64,000 nucleotides of DNA from UBA6059 sp964351595 (GTDB lineage Bacteria; Bacteroidota; Bacteroidia; Cytophagales; Cyclobacteriaceae): positions 13,292 through 77,291 of the forward strand of contig CAYGOT010000017.1 of assembly GCA_964351595.1 (NCBI GenBank), written 5' to 3'. A program made the translations under genes and the position numbers. The notes beneath the pieces are model-generated. The model searched no databases and was not told the DNA's origin. It saw nothing but the letters and a program-made list of their open reading frames with translations. Within the stretch, counting starts at the first letter, position 1. Each line of letters opens with the position of its first letter. Of the stretch, positions 17,757 to 26,558 are shown piece after piece.

Positions 17757-18986
17757 ATGCTCATGATTTCGAAGAAGGAAATTTTGGTTGAGGTAAAGGA
17801 TTATGCCGAACGTGTACTCAAAGAGGAGTTCCCGGAAGGGCTTGTTTATCATGGGCTCGAGCACACGAGGAATGTGGTCAATGCGGCCAAAGAGATCGGC
17901 GAGCATACCCACTTGAGCAGCGAAGAGATGGAAATCGTAGAATTGGCTGCATGGTTTCACGATCTTGGGTATAAAAACTCTATTTCAGACCATGAAGAGC
18001 GTAGCGTCGAGCTAGCACAAAAATTCTTGAAAGAGCACAATCTGGATGACGACAAGATAGTAAAGGTCATGGGCTGCATCATGGCCACTAAAATGCCACA
18101 GTCTCCAACCAATATGTTGGAAAAGATCGTCTGTGATGCCGATCTGTTGCACCTGAGTACTGATAAGTATTTTGAGCAGTCTTCTATGCTCAAAAAGGAG
18201 ATCGAAAACCTGTCAGGCGAGCAATACTCCGAGATTGACTGGATGGACTCCAACAAGACTTTTTTCAAGAAACATACGTACTTTACGGACTATGTAAATG
18301 AGAAGTACGCAGATCAGAAGCAGGAGAACCTCAAAAAAGTCAAGAAAAAATTGAAGTCTGAGAAAAAACAAGAAAAGTACATTGAAGACCTTGAGAAGTC
18401 TGTTGCGAAACTCGAGCAGAAGCTTGCAAAAGCAAAGGACCTCAAGCCAGATCGAGGTATAGAGACGATGTTTAGATTGACATCCAAAAACCATCTGGAC
18501 CTTAGCTCTATGGCTGATAATAAGGCCAACATCATGATCTCGATTAATTCGATCATCCTGTCCATCTTGATCTCCGTGCTCTACCGTAAGCTTGAGGAGT
18601 ATCCACATATGCTCATTCCGACTATTATTTTGACTATTGTCTGCCTGGTCACTATTGTATTCTCTATTCTGGCTACCAGGCCAAATGTGACCTCAGGACT
18701 CTTCACCAGAGAAGATATTCTCAACAAGCGCACTAACCTTCTGTTCTTCGGCAACTTCCACAACATGAAGCTGGATGACTATGAGTGGGGGATGAAAGAA
18801 ATGATGAAGGATGCGGATTACTTATATGGGAGCTTGACAAAGGACATATATTTCCTCGGAAAGGTGCTCGGTAAAAAATACCGAATGTTAAGAGCCGCTT
18901 ATACCATTTTCATGTTTGGCTTTGTGATCGCGGTGCTCTCTTTCGCGATAGCCGAGGCATTTTTCAAAGCACCGTATCCTTACTGA
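17757..18986 (+). CDS. HD-domain protein with C-terminal Pycsar-effector-type membrane domain
   Basis: The 409-residue protein has an HD phosphohydrolase domain (about 15-150) with all metal ligands: H36, H68-D69 and D127 in CDADLLH. A coiled coil follows (about 185-228). The last part (about 238-405) matches the PycTM/DUF5706 domain: LTSKNHLDLSSMADNKANIMISINSI..., two adjacent helices (259-276, 284-305), a GLFTREDILN loop and a last helix (380-400). PycTM is the membrane effector of Pycsar anti-phage systems, where it is triggered by cCMP or cUMP. Here it is joined to an HD domain, which could hydrolyse a nucleotide signal. No pyrimidine cyclase gene is adjacent; a class III cyclase lies 2.2 kb away. 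The 3' end overlaps the convergent ppk1 gene by seven bases. Confidence 0.85.
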   Translation: MLMISKKEILVEVKDYAERVLKEEFPEGLVYHGLEHTRNVVNAAKEIGEHTHLSSEEMEIVELAAWFHDLGYKNSISDHEERSVELAQKFLKEHNLDDDKIVKVMGCIMATKMPQSPTNMLEKIVCDADLLHLSTDKYFEQSSMLKKEIENLSGEQYSEIDWMDSNKTFFKKHTYFTDYVNEKYADQKQENLKKVKKKLKSEKKQEKYIEDLEKSVAKLEQKLAKAKDLKPDRGIETMFRLTSKNHLDLSSMADNKANIMISINSIILSILISVLYRKLEEYPHMLIPTIILTIVCLVTIVFSILATRPNVTSGLFTREDILNKRTNLLFFGNFHNMKLDDYEWGMKEMMKDADYLYGSLTKDIYFLGKVLGKKYRMLRAAYTIFMFGFVIAVLSFAIAEAFFKAPYPY

Positions 18987-21082
18987 TCTATCTCTTTTTT
19001 TCTGATCCAGTCGTAAGTATCAGTCTGCGCTCTAACTTCTGACTCGTTGCTTTCTTGTTTGATCGGTAGATTATTATGCTGAAAGTCGAGTCTAACGGCT
19101 TTGCAGTTATCCTTGAGTTGAAGTTTAAGGATGTTCATGATTTCGTCCTTAAGTATACTATCGTAAACCGGGAAGGTCACCTCCACACGACGATAGAGAT
19201 TGCGCTTCATCCAATCCGCCGAACCCATAAAAAACTCAGGTGACCCGCCGTTGTGGAACACAAATACCCGCGCATGCTCCAGATAGCGATCGACTATTCG
19301 CCTGACCTTGATATTAGCGCTAAAAGGTTGATCCGGGACAAGGCAGCAAATACTCCTTACTAACAGATCAATTTTGACCCCAGCCTCACTTGCTTCATAA
19401 AGTTTATCAATCATCCCTTGCTCCTCGAGATTGTTGATTTTGATGATTATGCTTGATGGAAGCCCTTTCCTGGCGTTGGCGATTTCCCGATCAATAAGCT
19501 CAGTGAAGCGCTCAACAATGTTGAATTGGGAGACGAGCAGATGGTCAAATTGGCTCGGATCTTCTTTTTCGCTCAGGTACAGAAAGACTCGCTTCAGCTC
19601 TGAAGTTATCTCTTTGTGACAGGTGAGCAGTCCGTGATCGGCATAGATTTCGGCGGTCTTTTCATTGAGGTTTCCTGTGCCCAGGAAGCCGTACCTTTTT
19701 TCTCCGGTAGGGGTCTTTTTGGTGACAAGGGCTACTTTCGCGTGCACTTTTAACCCAGGGATACTGTATACAATTTTTACTCCGGCCTCTTTCATTTTGG
19801 CTGCCCACCGGAGGTTGTTGGCTTCATCAAACCGGGCTTTGAGTTCCATAAATACCAGCACCTCTTTACCATTCTTTGCCGCGCTGATCAGCGCATCACC
19901 GATGAACGAGTTGGAAGCCATCCGGTAAAATGTTACCCTTATGGTCTTGACGTCCGGGTCAATGGCTGCCTCATTAAAAAACTGTAATACGTAATCATAG
20001 CTGTGATAAGGGAAGTGCAACATTTGATCCCCCTCGTCTATGGCTGAGAAAATCAATCGATGGCGGTCAAGTACCCTGTGTCGGACAGGCTCCAAAGGGT
20101 CATTTTCCAGGCTTGGGCCGATCACATTGGGCAATTGCCAAAAGTCGTGCGAGTTGTGGTACCTGCCACCGCTCACAAGGTCTGTATTGGATAACTGGAA
20201 TGCCTCTTTGAAATGGGCCACCAGACCTTTGCTGGCTTTCTTATCAAACAGAAACCTGGAGGGTATTCCCAAATTCCTTTTATTAATCTGATTTTCAATC
20301 TTTTTGACCAGGTTGCCATCAAACTCATCGTCTATCTGAAGGTCAGCGTCTTTATTGAGCTTGATATTGACGGCTTCCAGTACTTCAGCATTGGGAAAAA
20401 TCAAGTCAAGATGGGCACTTACCACATCATCCAAGAAGACGAAATGATGCTGATTCTCCGTCGAGGAAAGCTTCACAAATCTCGGTAGCTTATCCGACGG
20501 GATATTGACATACGCATACCGGATTTCACCATTTTGTCTGAATTTCAGTTTTACTGCCAGGTAGAGCTCGCGATTATTAAGAAATGGAGGATTCTCATTC
20601 TCCCCAAAAATATAAGGCTGCAGATAGCCCAGCACTTTGGTCTTAAAATAATAGAGGAGTGGCTCATGATGTACGCTAGGAATGGGCTCAGTGAAATAAA
20701 GCTTAAGGCCTGCCTGATCAAGTTTCCGAATCACCAATTTGACAGAAGTACCATAGCGATCTAATTGGTCAGATACAGCGTCATGGATGATCCTGAGTAA
20801 CCTCTTGGGTCGAATGCCGGCCTCCTTATTGAGTTTCTTCTTGTCTATATAGGCGAGACTCCTGATGTCCGCCACGCGTACCCGAAAAAACTCATCTAGA
20901 TTGGAGGAATAAATGGCAAGGAACCTCAGTCGCTCCAGGATCGGTACCCGTTCGTCTTCGGACTCCATCAGCACCCTCTCATTAAACCTGAGCCAGCTCA
21001 GGTCACGGTCAAAATACCGGTTGATGATTTTAACCTCTTCTGATTTGCCTTCGGTCTCCGGGACTTGCTCCATAGTGTACAA
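18980..21082 (-). CDS. ppk1: Polyphosphate kinase 1
   Basis: PPK1 reversibly polymerises the gamma-phosphate of ATP into polyphosphate. At 700 residues it has the normal size. The N-terminal domain is recognisable (NRYFDRDLSWLRFNERVL), as are the catalytic region with the autophosphorylated histidine in GLKVHAKVALV and the YGFLGTGNLNEKTAEIYAD motif. The C-terminal HKD-like domain (SICCLVPDQPF, FHNGGSPEFFMGSADWMKRNL) is complete. Two ATG codons lie close together at the start; either works. Confidence 0.96.
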   Translation of the reverse strand: MYTMEQVPETEGKSEEVKIINRYFDRDLSWLRFNERVLMESEDERVPILERLRFLAIYSSNLDEFFRVRVADIRSLAYIDKKKLNKEAGIRPKRLLRIIHDAVSDQLDRYGTSVKLVIRKLDQAGLKLYFTEPIPSVHHEPLLYYFKTKVLGYLQPYIFGENENPPFLNNRELYLAVKLKFRQNGEIRYAYVNIPSDKLPRFVKLSSTENQHHFVFLDDVVSAHLDLIFPNAEVLEAVNIKLNKDADLQIDDEFDGNLVKKIENQINKRNLGIPSRFLFDKKASKGLVAHFKEAFQLSNTDLVSGGRYHNSHDFWQLPNVIGPSLENDPLEPVRHRVLDRHRLIFSAIDEGDQMLHFPYHSYDYVLQFFNEAAIDPDVKTIRVTFYRMASNSFIGDALISAAKNGKEVLVFMELKARFDEANNLRWAAKMKEAGVKIVYSIPGLKVHAKVALVTKKTPTGEKRYGFLGTGNLNEKTAEIYADHGLLTCHKEITSELKRVFLYLSEKEDPSQFDHLLVSQFNIVERFTELIDREIANARKGLPSSIIIKINNLEEQGMIDKLYEASEAGVKIDLLVRSICCLVPDQPFSANIKVRRIVDRYLEHARVFVFHNGGSPEFFMGSADWMKRNLYRRVEVTFPVYDSILKDEIMNILKLQLKDNCKAVRLDFQHNNLPIKQESNESEVRAQTDTYDWIRKKEIDQ

Positions 21083-21140
21083 TTCTGTTCTCGCCTGTTG
21101 CTAAAATAAGCGATCAAGGATTATCGCATTGTTAACGTTC

Positions 21141-22394
21141 TTATTTCAACTGAATGACTTCTACGGGTTCACCAATGCCTTTGGTATTGATTTCTCCCAG
21201 TTTCTTGTAACTCGTGACCTCAGATTTAGCCGCTTCATAAAAAGCACTTGAGACAAGACAGCTGGACGCGTATTGCTTATTGAGCTGCTCTAGTCTTGCC
21301 GCTACTATGACTGCCGTACCCGAAATAGAATACTGCTGACGGTTCTGTGTGCCGATATTTCCCGTCACCAGCGGACCAGAGTGCATACCTATGCCAACTT
21401 TGACTTTTTGGTGATCATTGACTTGTTCCAAATGAGAAAATATAGCTGTTGCCGCTCTAAGTGCCAGCAGGCTATGATCTTCTCGCTCCAGGGGCGCACC
21501 AAATGAGGCCATAAAGCCATCTCCCAGGAGTTGGTTGACTACTCCATGGTGCTTATTGATGATTTCAATTAATGGGCCAAGCACGGCGTTTTGAAATTGG
21601 TTGATCTGCTCAGGAGACATATGCTCCACGATGTTGGTAAACCCACGGATGTCCAGAAACATGATGGTGACCTCCAGCTGTCGTGTAATCTGATTTATGT
21701 CCTTAAGTGCCGCCACCACCTCGGTCGACACTTGTTGATTAAATAGTGCCTCGATCCGTTCTGACTCGGCAGCATTTTTGATTGCCAGCTGGATTCTTAG
21801 CCGGATCTCGCGTGCCACCGATCCGGCGATTAGTCCGCCTAGCGCGAGGAGAAAAGATCGTGCGTGGTATGCAATTTCAGGAAAGTCAAAGTCAGGTGTA
21901 TGTACGTAACTAATAATGCCGCTGTAGGAGAGACCAGCCACCACACCAGATAATACCGATACTTTGGGGTTGAGATAGAATACGGAAGAGATCAGAAACA
22001 GAAAGTAAAAGGTGAAGGCAGGAGAGTCGATCATGGTGCCTTTCCCTTCTATATAAATCAGAATTACAAGTGCCAGGGTGGGAAAGCTGATTTCTGTAAT
22101 TGCCGATAGGAATTGATAACCCAGAGGGAGTCTATCGAGCCTATGCTGTGCCTTGCTGATCCAGAGATAGCGGCCTGCCAGAAAGACCATGAAAAGAACC
22201 GAATTGAAGATCACAAACGCATAGTTGCGTAGTGAGCTGAAGTACTCCAGCACCTGCTCCTCGGCCAATAGGAAATTCAGGGTACTGAGCAACGTAATGA
22301 CACCAAAGAGTAGGAATAACATCTTGATCCTCTTTAGCTCGAAGACCAAGCTCTCACTCCCAAATGTATTTCCTTGCTTATTTTTTGTGGACAC
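21141..22394 (-). CDS. Membrane class III nucleotide cyclase with non-canonical active site
   Basis: The 417-residue protein has about six membrane helices (25-43, 57-75, 93-115, 125-141, 146-163, 177-196), a short linker helix (210-230) and a class III cyclase domain (240-417). Both metal-binding aspartates are present: D248 in FLDIRGF and D292 in LLGDGF. The transition-state arginine is R367. But the purine-specifying lysine position is Q288, the aspartate position is S356 (YSISG) and the catalytic asparagine is I363 (VIVAAR instead of VNxAxR). The domain may therefore use another substrate, be slow, or be a sensor only. It faces away from the usp gene at 22512. Confidence 0.88.
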   Translation of the reverse strand: MSTKNKQGNTFGSESLVFELKRIKMLFLLFGVITLLSTLNFLLAEEQVLEYFSSLRNYAFVIFNSVLFMVFLAGRYLWISKAQHRLDRLPLGYQFLSAITEISFPTLALVILIYIEGKGTMIDSPAFTFYFLFLISSVFYLNPKVSVLSGVVAGLSYSGIISYVHTPDFDFPEIAYHARSFLLALGGLIAGSVAREIRLRIQLAIKNAAESERIEALFNQQVSTEVVAALKDINQITRQLEVTIMFLDIRGFTNIVEHMSPEQINQFQNAVLGPLIEIINKHHGVVNQLLGDGFMASFGAPLEREDHSLLALRAATAIFSHLEQVNDHQKVKVGIGMHSGPLVTGNIGTQNRQQYSISGTAVIVAARLEQLNKQYASSCLVSSAFYEAAKSEVTSYKKLGEINTKGIGEPVEVIQLK

Positions 22395-22511
22395 TTACGA
22401 ATATGTGGACAATTCTCGGAACTGACAATTGTCACCTTATGGTATTGCCATCATCATTCCGGGATATTGGTCGACTGCCTATTTTGACCACTTCAATATA
22501 TTAGCAAAACC

Positions 22512-23345
22512 ATGGACATACAAAACATACTCATTCCGATAGACTTCTCACCCTGCTCTAAAAATGCGGTAAAAGTGGCGGTAGAGCTTGCAGCACGCTG
22601 GGAGGCACATTTGCATTTGCTCAATGTCATCGCCATGCCTGCTCCTCATCCCGATATTGGTAGTCATGTGATCATCGAGCCAATGCTGGAGGAAAGTCAC
22701 GAAGAGGTTCATCAGTCATTCGAAGCACTCGAGGATGAAATACCCGGCCTGAGAGTGATCAATTATCACGTTAAGGATATTGTGGGTCAGGTTACCGTGG
22801 CTATTCAGGAGGAGATCCAAAGCAAAAAAATAGATATGGTCATTATGGGAACCAAAGGTTCGCATGATCGTCTGGAGCGATTGCTCGGCAGTATATCCAG
22901 TGAGGTGATATCATCTTGTCGACTACCTGTACTGGTCATACCTGAAAATATCTCACACCTCAATGTCAGCCGGATTGGTTACGCTGCGGACTTCCATAAG
23001 GTCATTATGCCAAAGAAGCTTGAAATAGTCAAGCACTTGATGGAGACGTTGGCTGCTGAGCTGGTAGTGTTCAATGTGCACCATAGTGATGAGGCGATGG
23101 CCTTTGACAAAAGCAGTACTGCCCGGATACTGAAGAAAATTATTGGGCGGTCAAAATTTAAATTTCATCAGGTGGCTGTGGATAAAATCGAAGAAGGCAT
23201 TATCCAGTTTGTGGAAGAGCAGCAACTGGATATGCTGGTCATGATGCCTCACCAACACGGACTGCTGGAGCGCATATTTCACGGTAGTATGACCAAAAAA
23301 ATAGCCATGCAGCTCAAAGTGCCCCTGCTGGCCATCCACCAATAG
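22512..23345 (+). CDS. Universal stress protein, tandem UspA domains
   Basis: This 277-residue tandem UspA protein has the ATP-binding motif in the first domain (GTKGSHDRLERLLGS, about 117-131, G-x2-G-x9-GS). The second half (about 150-277) has a variant loop HQHGLLERIFHGSMTKKIAMQ. It is divergent from the cyclase gene, 117 bases between starts, so the two may share a control region. It is the second tandem Usp in the window, with the motif-bearing domain in the opposite half from that at 11478. Confidence 0.9.
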   Translation: MDIQNILIPIDFSPCSKNAVKVAVELAARWEAHLHLLNVIAMPAPHPDIGSHVIIEPMLEESHEEVHQSFEALEDEIPGLRVINYHVKDIVGQVTVAIQEEIQSKKIDMVIMGTKGSHDRLERLLGSISSEVISSCRLPVLVIPENISHLNVSRIGYAADFHKVIMPKKLEIVKHLMETLAAELVVFNVHHSDEAMAFDKSSTARILKKIIGRSKFKFHQVAVDKIEEGIIQFVEEQQLDMLVMMPHQHGLLERIFHGSMTKKIAMQLKVPLLAIHQ

Positions 23346-23428
23346 CTTAGGTGCTGTGTCAAATGCTCCTCTGATGTAAAAGCACTTGAGGAAGGAAAAA
23401 TCCTTGGCTAGCTTTCAAACAAAAAAAC

Positions 23429-24793
23429 ATGAAAGCCAGACTCTTAATTCTTCTCCTACTAGTGGGTATCAGTCCCATGTTTGCTCAACAGGAAATGCCC
23501 AATCTCCTTTCGCTCAGAGAGCGCGGAGCAGTAATGGACGAGATTCTTGAAGACCGCCTGACTAACCTACTTCCTGGTCTTATGGAGGAAGAGGGTGCAG
23601 ATATGTGGTTGGTGATCACGCGCGAGTACAATGAAGACCCGGTCTTTTGGTCGCTCAAGCCATCATGGTGGATCAATGCTCGCCGCAGGACGATTCTTGT
23701 GTTTTATCAGCCCAAGCCGGGAGCTCCTGTGGAGCGATACTATGTTCAAAAGCATGGCATCCCTGGCTATACCTCAGCCTGGACGCCAAAGGAAAGTCCG
23801 GCTAAGTGGTATGAAGAAGATCAGTGGCAGGCACTCGCTGATCTCATCTCTTCAAAAGACCCTAAAAAGATAGCAGTCAACATATCCGAAAACTTCAAGC
23901 ATGCAGATGGTTTGGCTACCACCGACTATCGTGGTATGATGAGCAAGTTGCCTAAGAAGTACGCCGACAGGATCCATGAAGGGGGAGGACTAGCCGTGCG
24001 ATGGCTGGAGACCCGTACTGAGCAGGAGATTGATCTTTACGAGCAGACTTGTAATGTGGCACACACGATCATTGCAGAGGCTTTTTCTCAGAAAGTCATT
24101 ACGCCTGGCGTCACTACCGTAACGGACGTACGCTGGTGGATGCGCGAGCGCGTCAGAGAACTCAAGTTGACGGACTGGTTCTTCCCGTCAGTCACCATCC
24201 AGCGCTATGATGAGAGTAAGAATGAGGTCATCAGCTACCGCAATGATGAGGAGGTGATCCAATATGGCGACCTTCTGTGGTGCGACTTTGGCATTACCTA
24301 TTTGAGGTTGAATACCGATACTCAGGAGAACGCATATGTGCTTCGTCCGGGTGAGACGGATGTCCCTGATCATTTTAAGAAGGCGCTGGCTACTGGCAAC
24401 AGACTCCAGGATATCTTATTGGAGAACTATGCCGAAGGCAGAAGCGGAAACGACATACTACTTGGTGCACTGGATCAAATGAAGAAAGAAGGTATAGATG
24501 GCACCATCTACACTCACCCCATTGGCTACCACGGTCATGGTGCTGGGCCTACTATTGGCTTATCGGAAAAGCAGGAGTTTATCAATGGAGCTGCCGAGTG
24601 GCCATTGCGACCCAATACAGCTTATTCGATAGAGCTCAACGCTAAAGTGCCCATCGCTGAGTGGGGTAATCAAAAGGTAAGAATTGCACTTGAAGAGGAG
24701 GCCATTTTCACGCCTGACGGCATCCGCTTTATTGATGGCAGGGCGAAAGAATGGATTCTCATTCCTAGACGGAATAGTCACCTCGGCAATTGA
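23429..24793 (+). CDS. Secreted M24 metallopeptidase (Xaa-Pro aminopeptidase-like)
   Basis: The 454-residue protein has a signal peptide (MKARLLILLLLVGISPMFAQ). An N-terminal creatinase-like domain precedes the M24 pita-bread domain. Likely metal ligands are the aspartates in WCDFG and LNTDTQ, the histidine in YHGHGAGPTIG and the glutamates in YSIELNA and ALEEEA. It should remove residues or act on proline-containing peptides in the periplasm. Typical M24 enzymes have DxG...D spacing; the spacing here is slightly divergent, so specificity is uncertain. Confidence 0.88.
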   Translation: MKARLLILLLLVGISPMFAQQEMPNLLSLRERGAVMDEILEDRLTNLLPGLMEEEGADMWLVITREYNEDPVFWSLKPSWWINARRRTILVFYQPKPGAPVERYYVQKHGIPGYTSAWTPKESPAKWYEEDQWQALADLISSKDPKKIAVNISENFKHADGLATTDYRGMMSKLPKKYADRIHEGGGLAVRWLETRTEQEIDLYEQTCNVAHTIIAEAFSQKVITPGVTTVTDVRWWMRERVRELKLTDWFFPSVTIQRYDESKNEVISYRNDEEVIQYGDLLWCDFGITYLRLNTDTQENAYVLRPGETDVPDHFKKALATGNRLQDILLENYAEGRSGNDILLGALDQMKKEGIDGTIYTHPIGYHGHGAGPTIGLSEKQEFINGAAEWPLRPNTAYSIELNAKVPIAEWGNQKVRIALEEEAIFTPDGIRFIDGRAKEWILIPRRNSHLGN

Positions 24794-24801
24794 TTATGAT
24801 G

Positions 24802-24896
24802 AAATTTCGAGCTTTAGAAAAACACTCCTTCTCCTCCTTTGAGGGAGGCTAGGAGGGTGTGAATACAAGAAATAGTTTTTCTAAAGCTCGAAATTT
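24802..24896. repeat. Composite hairpin: 22-bp perfect inverted repeat around a C/T-rich inner hairpin
   Basis: The outer arms (24802-24823 and 24875-24896) are perfectly complementary over 22 bases, beginning AAATTTCGAGCTTTAG. Inside, a CACTCC/CTCCTCC stretch faces a GGGAGG/AGGAGGGTG stretch, giving a second nested stem. It begins nine bases after the peptidase stop and may end its transcript, but there is no pure T tract directly after it, and the design looks like a mobile intergenic repeat that has been inserted between the peptidase and the DinB gene. Confidence 0.75.
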
Positions 24897-24964
24897 AATT
24901 GCGATCAGTGTATTTTAAAAGGAGTAGCAATTCCTTGAGAACAGCTTCACTACTTTAGCATCCT

Positions 24965-25420
24965 ATGGAGCAGATAATTAATACGCTGAGAGTTACTCGC
25001 CAGAACATACTTAATATAGCAGAAGCCTTTTCTACAGAACAACTCAACCATATTCCGGTAGGATATAATAACAACCTCGCATGGAACCTGGGTCACGTAC
25101 TGGTCACGCAGCAGCTGTTGGTCTATCGACTATCTGGCTTGCCGGGATACCTATCTGATGAGTTGATTGATCGGTATAGAAAGGGCACTAAGCCTGAGGC
25201 ACCCATCACCGATGAGGAGATCGCGACAATTAAAGAGCAGCTTCTGACCCTGGTAGATCAGACGGTTACTGATTGGGCGGAGGGCAAGTTTGGTGAGTAC
25301 AAAGAATACCCAACGAGCTTTGGGGTGACATTGCGCAGCTCAGTCGATGCGATGCAGTTCAACAACAGCCATGAGGCACTGCACCTCGGCTATATGATGG
25401 CGATGAAGAAGTTGGTTTAG
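24965..25420 (+). CDS. DinB-family protein
   Basis: The 151-residue four-helix protein has DinB/YfiT-like histidines in AWNLGHVLVTQ (about 41) and HEALHLGYMM (about 139 and 142) that make the metal site of the family. Members are often thiol- or bacillithiol-dependent transferases, but Bacteroidota members are uncharacterised. The 3' end overlaps the convergent small membrane protein gene by four bases. Confidence 0.88.
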   Translation: MEQIINTLRVTRQNILNIAEAFSTEQLNHIPVGYNNNLAWNLGHVLVTQQLLVYRLSGLPGYLSDELIDRYRKGTKPEAPITDEEIATIKEQLLTLVDQTVTDWAEGKFGEYKEYPTSFGVTLRSSVDAMQFNNSHEALHLGYMMAMKKLV

Positions 25421-25599
25421 GAACCAGCTCGCCGATAACCTCTCCAAAACTGGATCGGCAATGCAAGTGGCCCGAGGATCAAGACCCACATCAGCCACTC
25501 AAAGTAAGACTGGTGGTAGATCCTGGCCAAAATGATGCTGATGATTCCCGGTAGGATGAGGAAGAGTATGAAGACCCACGTTCCCATACTTTCAAACAT
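25417..25599 (-). CDS. Small two-helix membrane protein
   Basis: The 60-residue product consists of two hydrophobic helices (about 7-24 and 34-50) with a basic end RGYRRAGS, and the sense-strand composition is that of a membrane protein. A/T-rich DNA lies upstream of its ATG. It resembles short phospholipase D N-terminal-like membrane proteins in layout, but the match is too short for a name. It overlaps the dinB-family gene tail to tail. Confidence 0.55.
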   Translation of the reverse strand: MFESMGTWVFILFLILPGIISIILARIYHQSYFEWLMWVLILGPLALPIQFWRGYRRAGS

Positions 25600-25679
25600 G
25601 AGGTGACGATAATAAATTCAATGCCATTCAAGCATTCTCCCGAGCATAACTTGAGAAAGATTGCCGTTTGTTGACAGAA

Positions 25680-26513
25680 TTAAGGTTGATCGAGCAAATT
25701 CATTACCTTACCTAATGGCAGGCACATTACCATTGAAGCACCAGTAGATGTATGTTGATTAAAAATCAACCATTGACGGTCTGCAGATACAATGGCCCCA
25801 TCCTCATAGATCTCGGAATTCACCACAGGCCCTAAATTGATAACCGGACCCCATGAAGAACCATCAAATTTTGAGGCGTAAATGTCATCCTTTCCCAAAG
25901 TATCTGGCCTTTTCATACTATTGAAAAATAAAAATCCGGTTTCTTGATCAAAGTAACTCGGCCATTGCCAGGCATTCGTAATGTTTAGTGCCTCGACAGC
26001 ATCCATTCCAAGCATTTGCCACTCCAGAGTATCATTTACATTGGCTGAGAACAACAATCTGTCCCCTATTGGGGTAGGACAGCACTCCTCTCGATTAGAA
26101 TTGACCCTTGACGGATAAGCCTGTGACCACTCCTGGCCATCGAAATCGGACCGCCAAATATTCCATTCATCTGTGATATCCGGGTCGGGATGTGGCCTGT
26201 TCGATGTAAAATAAAAAGTAGTGCCATTTGGTGTTAGACGACCGCCCATATCATCATAGTCACCTGAAAAAGGCAACTTCTTTTCATTAGTCCATCTGCC
26301 ATCGACTTTTGTCGCCTGATAAATAAGAAGTTTGTCCAATGTTGAGTCCTCACGAACGAAGTATATGATTTGCCCATCTTTGGAATACCCGCACACCGCT
26401 CCGGACAGATGATCGGGGAACAATTCGGGAGCATATCTACTCGGTGAAGCCGGCTGAAAAGATATTAAAAAGTGGAACAGAGAGCTTAACAAGAGAACTA
26501 ATGACATATTCAA
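25680..26513 (-). CDS. Exported PD40/TolB-like beta-propeller protein
   Basis: The 277-residue protein has a signal peptide (MNMSLVLLLSSLFHFLISF) and WD40-like PD40 blades: GAVCGYSKDGQIIYFVRED, GGRLTPNGTTFYFTSNRP, YEDGAIVSADRQWLIFNQH. Such single-propeller proteins bind peptides or glycans, or serve as scaffolds; the role here is unknown. It lies 45 bases downstream of the M14 peptidase gene on the same strand. Confidence 0.8.
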   Translation of the reverse strand: MNMSLVLLLSSLFHFLISFQPASPSRYAPELFPDHLSGAVCGYSKDGQIIYFVREDSTLDKLLIYQATKVDGRWTNEKKLPFSGDYDDMGGRLTPNGTTFYFTSNRPHPDPDITDEWNIWRSDFDGQEWSQAYPSRVNSNREECCPTPIGDRLLFSANVNDTLEWQMLGMDAVEALNITNAWQWPSYFDQETGFLFFNSMKRPDTLGKDDIYASKFDGSSWGPVINLGPVVNSEIYEDGAIVSADRQWLIFNQHTSTGASMVMCLPLGKVMNLLDQP

Positions 26514-26558
26514 TTATACAAACTCTAAAGGATAAACTAATACCGCGAAATGTATGAT

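Noticed and set aside
17757..22394. A complete Pycsar anti-phage system
   Set aside because: The cyclase is a six-helix class III protein and not of the soluble PycC type; it is on the other strand with ppk1 in between. No defence genes are close.
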